Part shown: piece after piece, positions 7,917 to 10,463 of the stretch
Layout of the letters: every line of letters starts with the position of its first letter
How positions within the stretch are numbered: position 1 is the first letter of the stretch
Source: Streptococcaceae bacterium
GTDB lineage: Bacteria; Bacillota; Bacilli; Lactobacillales; Streptococcaceae
Assembly: GCA_009779335.1 (NCBI GenBank)
Contig: WREM01000023.1
Span: 1 to 10,463 of the forward strand
DNA: 10,463 bases
Reading direction: 5' to 3'
Notes under the pieces: model-generated
Seen by the model: the letters and a program-made list of their open reading frames with translations, nothing else
Databases searched by the model: none
What the model was told of the DNA's origin: nothing
Translations under genes and position numbers: made by a program

Positions 7917-8351
7917 ATCTCTAACAATCAATGTATCACAGGGTGCATTCTTAATGATATAATCGGCAACGGAACCGATGAAGATGCGTTCGATATAGCT
8001 AAGTCCTGTTGCTCCTAATACAATCAAGTCAACATTCTCTTCTTTAGGGAGGGTTTGTCCGAGCATGACTTTAGGAGAACCAAACTCAATGCGTGGTGTG
8101 ATTTTCTTTACGCCTGCATCAGTCGCTTCTTTGACGAAGTCGTCGACCAAGTGTTGAGCCCCTTTTTGTGTATCTTCAGCAATGACGGTATCATAAGCTG
8201 AAATAGACTGAAAGGCACGGAGGTCAATGACATTAGCAATGACAAGCTCGGCATCATTACGGATAGCAGTTGCAACCGCTGTATCAAAAGCCTTTGTAGA
8301 TTCAACTGAACCATCAAGACCCACTAAAATTTTTGAATAATTTTCTAACAT
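7908..8351 (-). CDS. Universal stress protein, UspA family
   Basis: This 147-residue protein is a single Usp domain. ILVGLDGS (8-15) holds the nucleotide-contacting Asp13. Near the C-terminus is the ATP-binding signature GATG, nine residues, then GS (113-127). That is the form expected of ATP-binding Usp proteins of the MJ0577 type. The protein is cytoplasmic and linked in other bacteria to starvation and stress survival, but its own role is unknown. I chose the ATG at 8351 (MLENYSK) because AGAAGGA lies just upstream of it. An in-frame ATG at 8369 would add six residues and overlap that ribosome-binding site. The gene converges on pgmB and shares its terminator, so it is a separate transcription unit from the sugar operon. 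Confidence 0.94.
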   Translation of the reverse strand: MLENYSKILVGLDGSVESTKAFDTAVATAIRNDAELVIANVIDLRAFQSISAYDTVIAEDTQKGAQHLVDDFVKEATDAGVKKITPRIEFGSPKVMLGQTLPKEENVDLIVLGATGLSYIERIFIGSVADYIIKNAPCDTLIVRDKK

Positions 8352-8385
8352 GAATATTCCTTCTTTCATTATCTTACTATTCTTT

Positions 8386-8409
8386 AATTTTAATTTAATT
8401 ATTAAAATT
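8386..8409. repeat. AT-only palindrome over the usp promoter
   Basis: AATTTTAAT (8386-8394) and ATTAAAATT (8401-8409) are perfect complements around 6 bases. It covers the usp -10 box and spacer. Being pure A/T it has low information content, so it may be chance or curved promoter DNA. Confidence 0.4.
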
Positions 8410-8415
8410 TGTAAA
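8387..8415 (-). promoter_or_regulatory. Promoter of the usp gene
   Basis: On the minus strand, TTTACA (8415-8410) is followed after exactly 17 bases by TAAAAT (8392-8387). Each box matches the sigma-A consensus at 5 of 6 positions. The predicted start is about 30 bases upstream of the chosen ATG. The -35 box lies within the 25-base repeat starting at 8407. Confidence 0.6.
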
Positions 8416-8431
8416 GTAATATCAATGAGAA
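8407..8431. repeat. 25-base direct repeat, copy 1
   Basis: This matches positions 8835-8859 at 24 of 25 bases (A at 8425 versus T at 8853). The two copies bracket the small membrane-protein gene and its promoter. This copy includes the -35 box of the divergent usp promoter. Confidence 0.85.
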
Positions 8432-8434
8432 AGT

Positions 8435-8462
8435 TTGATTTTTGTTGTTATACTTGTATAAC
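8435..8462 (+). promoter_or_regulatory. Candidate promoter of the small membrane-protein gene
   Basis: TTGATT (8435-8440) and TATAAC (8457-8462) are 16 bases apart. An alternative is an extended -10, TGTTATACT (8446-8454). Both overlap the palindrome at 8446-8463, so a protein bound there would cover the -10 region. Which box is used cannot be decided from the sequence. Confidence 0.5.
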
Positions 8463-8463
8463 A
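8446..8463. promoter_or_regulatory. Operator-like palindrome 1
   Basis: TGTTATAC and GTATAACA are perfect 8-bp complements with a TT spacer. The element covers the candidate -10 region of the small gene. The short spacer makes an RNA hairpin unlikely and suggests a dimeric repressor site. No matching regulator gene is in the window. Confidence 0.6.
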
Positions 8464-8464
8464 G

Positions 8465-8485
8465 GTTTGACATTACATGTCAAAC
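8465..8485. promoter_or_regulatory. Operator-like palindrome 2
   Basis: GTTTGACAT and ATGTCAAAC are perfect 9-bp complements around TAC. It starts two bases after the first palindrome and falls at the predicted transcription start. It contains a perfect TTGACA (8467-8472), but no good -10 follows at the right distance. It could be an operator or a 5'-leader hairpin. There is no T-run, so it is not a terminator. Confidence 0.6.
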
Positions 8486-8506
8486 TACTAACTAAAGGAG
8501 AATTTA

Positions 8507-8809
8507 ATGGATAATTTAATTAATGAAATAGGAAAAACAAATTTAATGATTGGTGTTGGAGTAGTATTGTTTATATTACTCAGCATCTCACTTCTCATTA
8601 CTATTATAGCTAAAGAAGCAGCAAGAAAAAAAGAATATGAAGAAGAGTTGTTTAGGTTACAGGCAAAAAAAGAAATAGGGCATCAGCTTAGTGAAAGTGA
8701 AGCATACAGACTTTATGAATTACAAAGAAAGGTAAAAGATATAGATGAAACTAGAGCAAACCGTGCAAGATATAATTCAATGAACAATAGAAATAATCGA
8801 TTTTTTTAA
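8507..8809 (+). CDS. Small single-pass membrane protein, function unknown
   Basis: I do not recognise this 100-residue protein. A short N-terminus is followed by one strong membrane helix (about 13-35, rich in Ile, Leu and Val). A charged, helical, coiled-coil-like stretch (about 38-82) comes next, then a tail rich in Asn and Arg that ends in FF. The positive charges after the helix predict the C-terminal part in the cytoplasm. The segment LFRLQAKKEIGHQLSESEAY loosely resembles short helical-hairpin modules such as SHOCT, but this is weak. AAAGGAG lies 6 bases before the ATG, so expression is likely. The gene is about 29% GC by hand count, clearly lower than its neighbours (a 60-base sample of each gave 48% for usp and 42% for dinG). 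It has its own promoter region and terminator, so it is transcribed alone. Confidence 0.82.
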   Translation: MDNLINEIGKTNLMIGVGVVLFILLSISLLITIIAKEAARKKEYEEELFRLQAKKEIGHQLSESEAYRLYELQRKVKDIDETRANRARYNSMNNRNNRFF

Positions 8810-8831
8810 GACTTCCACTTGGAAGTTTTTT
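8808..8831 (+). terminator. Rho-independent terminator of the small gene
   Basis: ACTTCC (8811-8816) pairs with GGAAGT (8821-8826) around a 4-base loop. The stem can be lengthened by G-U and A-U pairs, and six T residues run through 8826-8831. It begins inside the stop codon of the small gene. Confidence 0.8.
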
Positions 8832-8834
8832 ATT

Positions 8835-8859
8835 ATTTGTAAAGTAATATCATTGAGAA
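8835..8859. repeat. 25-base direct repeat, copy 2
   Basis: This copy is near-identical to 8407-8431 and lies upstream of the dinG promoter, right after the terminator. Unlike copy 1 it runs into a short inverted repeat, TCATT/AATGA (8850-8862). Confidence 0.85.
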
Positions 8860-8881
8860 TGAAAAATAGCTTAAGTAGGTG

Positions 8882-8890
8882 TGATATAAT
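8882..8890 (+). promoter_or_regulatory. Extended -10 promoter of the dinG-like gene
   Basis: TGATATAAT is a perfect TGnTATAAT extended -10 element, 36 bases before the dinG ATG. No good -35 box lies 16-18 bases upstream, which extended -10 promoters tolerate. The predicted leader is about 30 bases long. Confidence 0.65.
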
Positions 8891-8925
8891 GGAACAAGGA
8901 AAAACAGTAGAAAATAGGTAATCTT

Positions 8926-10463
8926 ATGACACGGTATGCGGTAGTGGACTTGGAAGCCACAGATGCCCACAGTATATCCAATAAAATCATCCAGATAGGA
9001 ATCGTCATCATTGAAGACAATGAGATAGTAGATACCTATGCCACAGAGGTCAATCCTCATCAACGGTTATCAGGTCCTATCCGTTCATTGACAGGTCTAA
9101 AAGATAAGCAGTTGGCACAAGCACCTGATTTCAAAGATGTGGCAAAGGATGTCAAAGCCCTACTAGAAAACTCTGTCTTTGTGGCTCACAATGCTCAGTT
9201 TGATTACAGTTTGTTGATGAAATCATTGATATCCATTGGGTTTTCAGATATGCAACTGCCACGCATTGATACAGTAGATTTGGCTCGTGTCTTTTATCCG
9301 ACCTTTGATCGCTATGGATTAGAAGCACTCAGCCAAGAGCTTAAGCTCTCTCATGAACGTCCTCACGAAGCACTCTCAGATGCCTATGCAACTGCAGAGT
9401 TATTGCTCAAAATAAAGAAAAAAATTCAACACCTTCCTCGTGTGGTGGTGGAAGAAATCATCCAACACGCAGATCATCTGCTTTTTGAGACCAAAGATTT
9501 TATCAAAGAACAGTTGAAAGACACTCAGTTGAAACCCAAAGGCTTGAGAATCGTTCATCAACTCGCAACAAAAATTCCTCAAAAAATAAAACCAGCACAA
9601 GCCCTCTCACTTGAATTTGAAGATAATATCAAGGCACTAGGCTATACACCACGTCAGACACAAACGGATTTAGCCAATACCATTGAGGAAGAACAATACT
9701 ATGAGCAAGCATCATTCATAGAAGCTTCGACAGGGCTTGGGAAGACCTATGCTTATCTTTTGCCCTTGTTATCCTCAGGCAAAAACATTATTGCTTCTAC
9801 GCCCACAAAAATCTTACAAGAACAGTTAATAAAGGAAGTAGGACAGCCCCTAGAAAAGAAATTTCATATTCATTTTACAAAGTTATTGGGGACAAAAAAT
9901 TATATTCATTTAGAGAAATTTTCTCGTCTTTTATTGACCAATACAGACGGTAAGAATTTCGAAATTTTCAAGGTGAAGATTCTTGTTTGGTTGACAGAGA
10001 CAGACACGGGAGAGTTGGATGAACTCTCTAAGGTCATGACCAATAAAATTTATTTTGCACAGGTGGCTCATGATGGTTATGTCAATACGAAGAATTTCTA
10101 TTATGAGCAAGATTTTTGGTTAAAAGCACAAGCATTAGCTAATCAATCACAGGTTAAGGTAGTCAATCATGCTTACTTGGTTGAGCGACTCAAAGATTAT
10201 GCAGAAGAATTTTTGAAAGATTCAGTCTTAGTCATTGATGAGGCACAAGAGCTTTTTTCAATCATGGAGAAGTCAGGTCAGCAGTCTGTCAACGTTAAGA
10301 AATATTTTACAGATTTGAAAGAAGAAGGCTTACCTATTCTTCAGGAACGCCTCATGGAAAGCCTGGCCTTTCAGCTTGAAAAGAAAAAATTTGACCTTGA
10401 AAAAATAAAGCTTGATGCCTCTGAACTTGGGTTTACTGAGCTTGAAAATATGCTTCAAGCAGA
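8926..10463 (+). CDS. dinG: DinG-like DEDDh exonuclease-helicase fusion, 5' part
   Basis: The frame is open from ATG 8926 to the right edge, so 512 codons of a gene that is usually about 800-900 codons long are visible. Residues 1-165 are a DEDDh 3'-5' exonuclease domain like DnaQ/PolC-epsilon: D8-L-E10, D93 in HNAQFD, H147 and D152 in the third motif. A linker leads to a superfamily 2 helicase domain with Walker A ASTGLGKT (267-274), the VVNHAYL motif (412-418) and a DEAQ box (438-441). Between the Walker A and DEAQ motifs, where XPD/DinG helicases have four iron-sulfur cysteines, there are none, and GTKNYIH (322-328) has His where the first Cys is expected. In Staphylococcus aureus a protein of this layout acts mainly as a nuclease rather than a helicase. 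The role is probably DNA repair. The ribosome-binding site (AGG, 7-base spacing) is weak. Confidence 0.93.
   Translation, partial: MTRYAVVDLEATDAHSISNKIIQIGIVIIEDNEIVDTYATEVNPHQRLSGPIRSLTGLKDKQLAQAPDFKDVAKDVKALLENSVFVAHNAQFDYSLLMKSLISIGFSDMQLPRIDTVDLARVFYPTFDRYGLEALSQELKLSHERPHEALSDAYATAELLLKIKKKIQHLPRVVVEEIIQHADHLLFETKDFIKEQLKDTQLKPKGLRIVHQLATKIPQKIKPAQALSLEFEDNIKALGYTPRQTQTDLANTIEEEQYYEQASFIEASTGLGKTYAYLLPLLSSGKNIIASTPTKILQEQLIKEVGQPLEKKFHIHFTKLLGTKNYIHLEKFSRLLLTNTDGKNFEIFKVKILVWLTETDTGELDELSKVMTNKIYFAQVAHDGYVNTKNFYYEQDFWLKAQALANQSQVKVVNHAYLVERLKDYAEEFLKDSVLVIDEAQELFSIMEKSGQQSVNVKKYFTDLKEEGLPILQERLMESLAFQLEKKKFDLEKIKLDASELGFTELENMLQA

Noticed and set aside
8465..8485. Palindrome 2 as a terminator
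   Set aside because: No T-run follows. The stem is followed directly by the ribosome-binding site of the small gene.
8889..8921. Ten-codon leader peptide (MEQGKTVENR) before dinG
   Set aside because: Its ATG overlaps the extended -10 box, so it would lie upstream of the transcription start. It would only matter if transcripts came from further upstream.
8833..9063. Minus-strand open frame over the dinG start
   Set aside because: It overlaps the dinG promoter and the exonuclease motif codons, and its product looks like a shadow translation.
1..10463. Defence island, prophage, CRISPR array or insertion sequence
   Set aside because: All but one of the genes are recognisable metabolism, transport, stress or repair genes in compact units. 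No spacer-repeat pattern, transposase, integrase or terminal inverted repeats were seen.

Overview
The window looks like chromosomal DNA of a low-GC Firmicute of the Streptococcaceae, most likely Lactococcus or a close relative. The GC content is moderate to low, Shine-Dalgarno sites are strong, and genes are tightly packed. The beta-phosphoglucomutase matches what I remember of the Lactococcus lactis enzyme over long stretches. The DinG-type protein has the Gram-positive layout of an exonuclease fused to a helicase. The genus is inferred from remembered sequences, not from a search.

Positions 1-7890 hold one co-directional operon for taking up an alpha-glucoside and breaking it down with phosphate. 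In order it has the 3' part of a GH65 disaccharide phosphorylase, a sugar-binding lipoprotein, two MalF/MalG-type permeases, an MsmK/MalK-type ATPase, a second and shorter GH65 phosphorylase, and pgmB. The likely logic is that the lipoprotein captures an alpha-glucobiose or oligosaccharide and the permeases and ATPase import it unphosphorylated. The two GH65 enzymes then split it with phosphate to beta-glucose 1-phosphate, and PgmB converts this to glucose 6-phosphate. Genes are separated by 0-30 bases or overlap, except for a 109-base gap with two hairpins after the binding-protein gene. The operon ends in a 15-bp-stem terminator shared with the converging gene. Its promoter and any regulator lie left of the window.

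Positions 7908-8351 (minus strand) encode a UspA-family stress protein. The divergent gap 8352-8506 holds its promoter and, on the other side, two adjacent perfect palindromes in front of a small AT-rich gene (8507-8809). That gene encodes a 100-residue single-pass membrane protein of unknown function. A 25-base near-identical direct repeat flanks it at 8407 and 8835.

From 8926 to the right edge runs the 5' part of a dinG-like gene with a DEDDh exonuclease joined to an XPD/DinG-type helicase domain. The visible part has no cysteines, so it lacks the usual iron-sulfur ligands.

I saw no rRNA, tRNA, CRISPR array, insertion sequence or phage gene. The window is mostly ordinary metabolism. The points most worth a second look are the paired GH65 enzymes and the 8352-8926 region.
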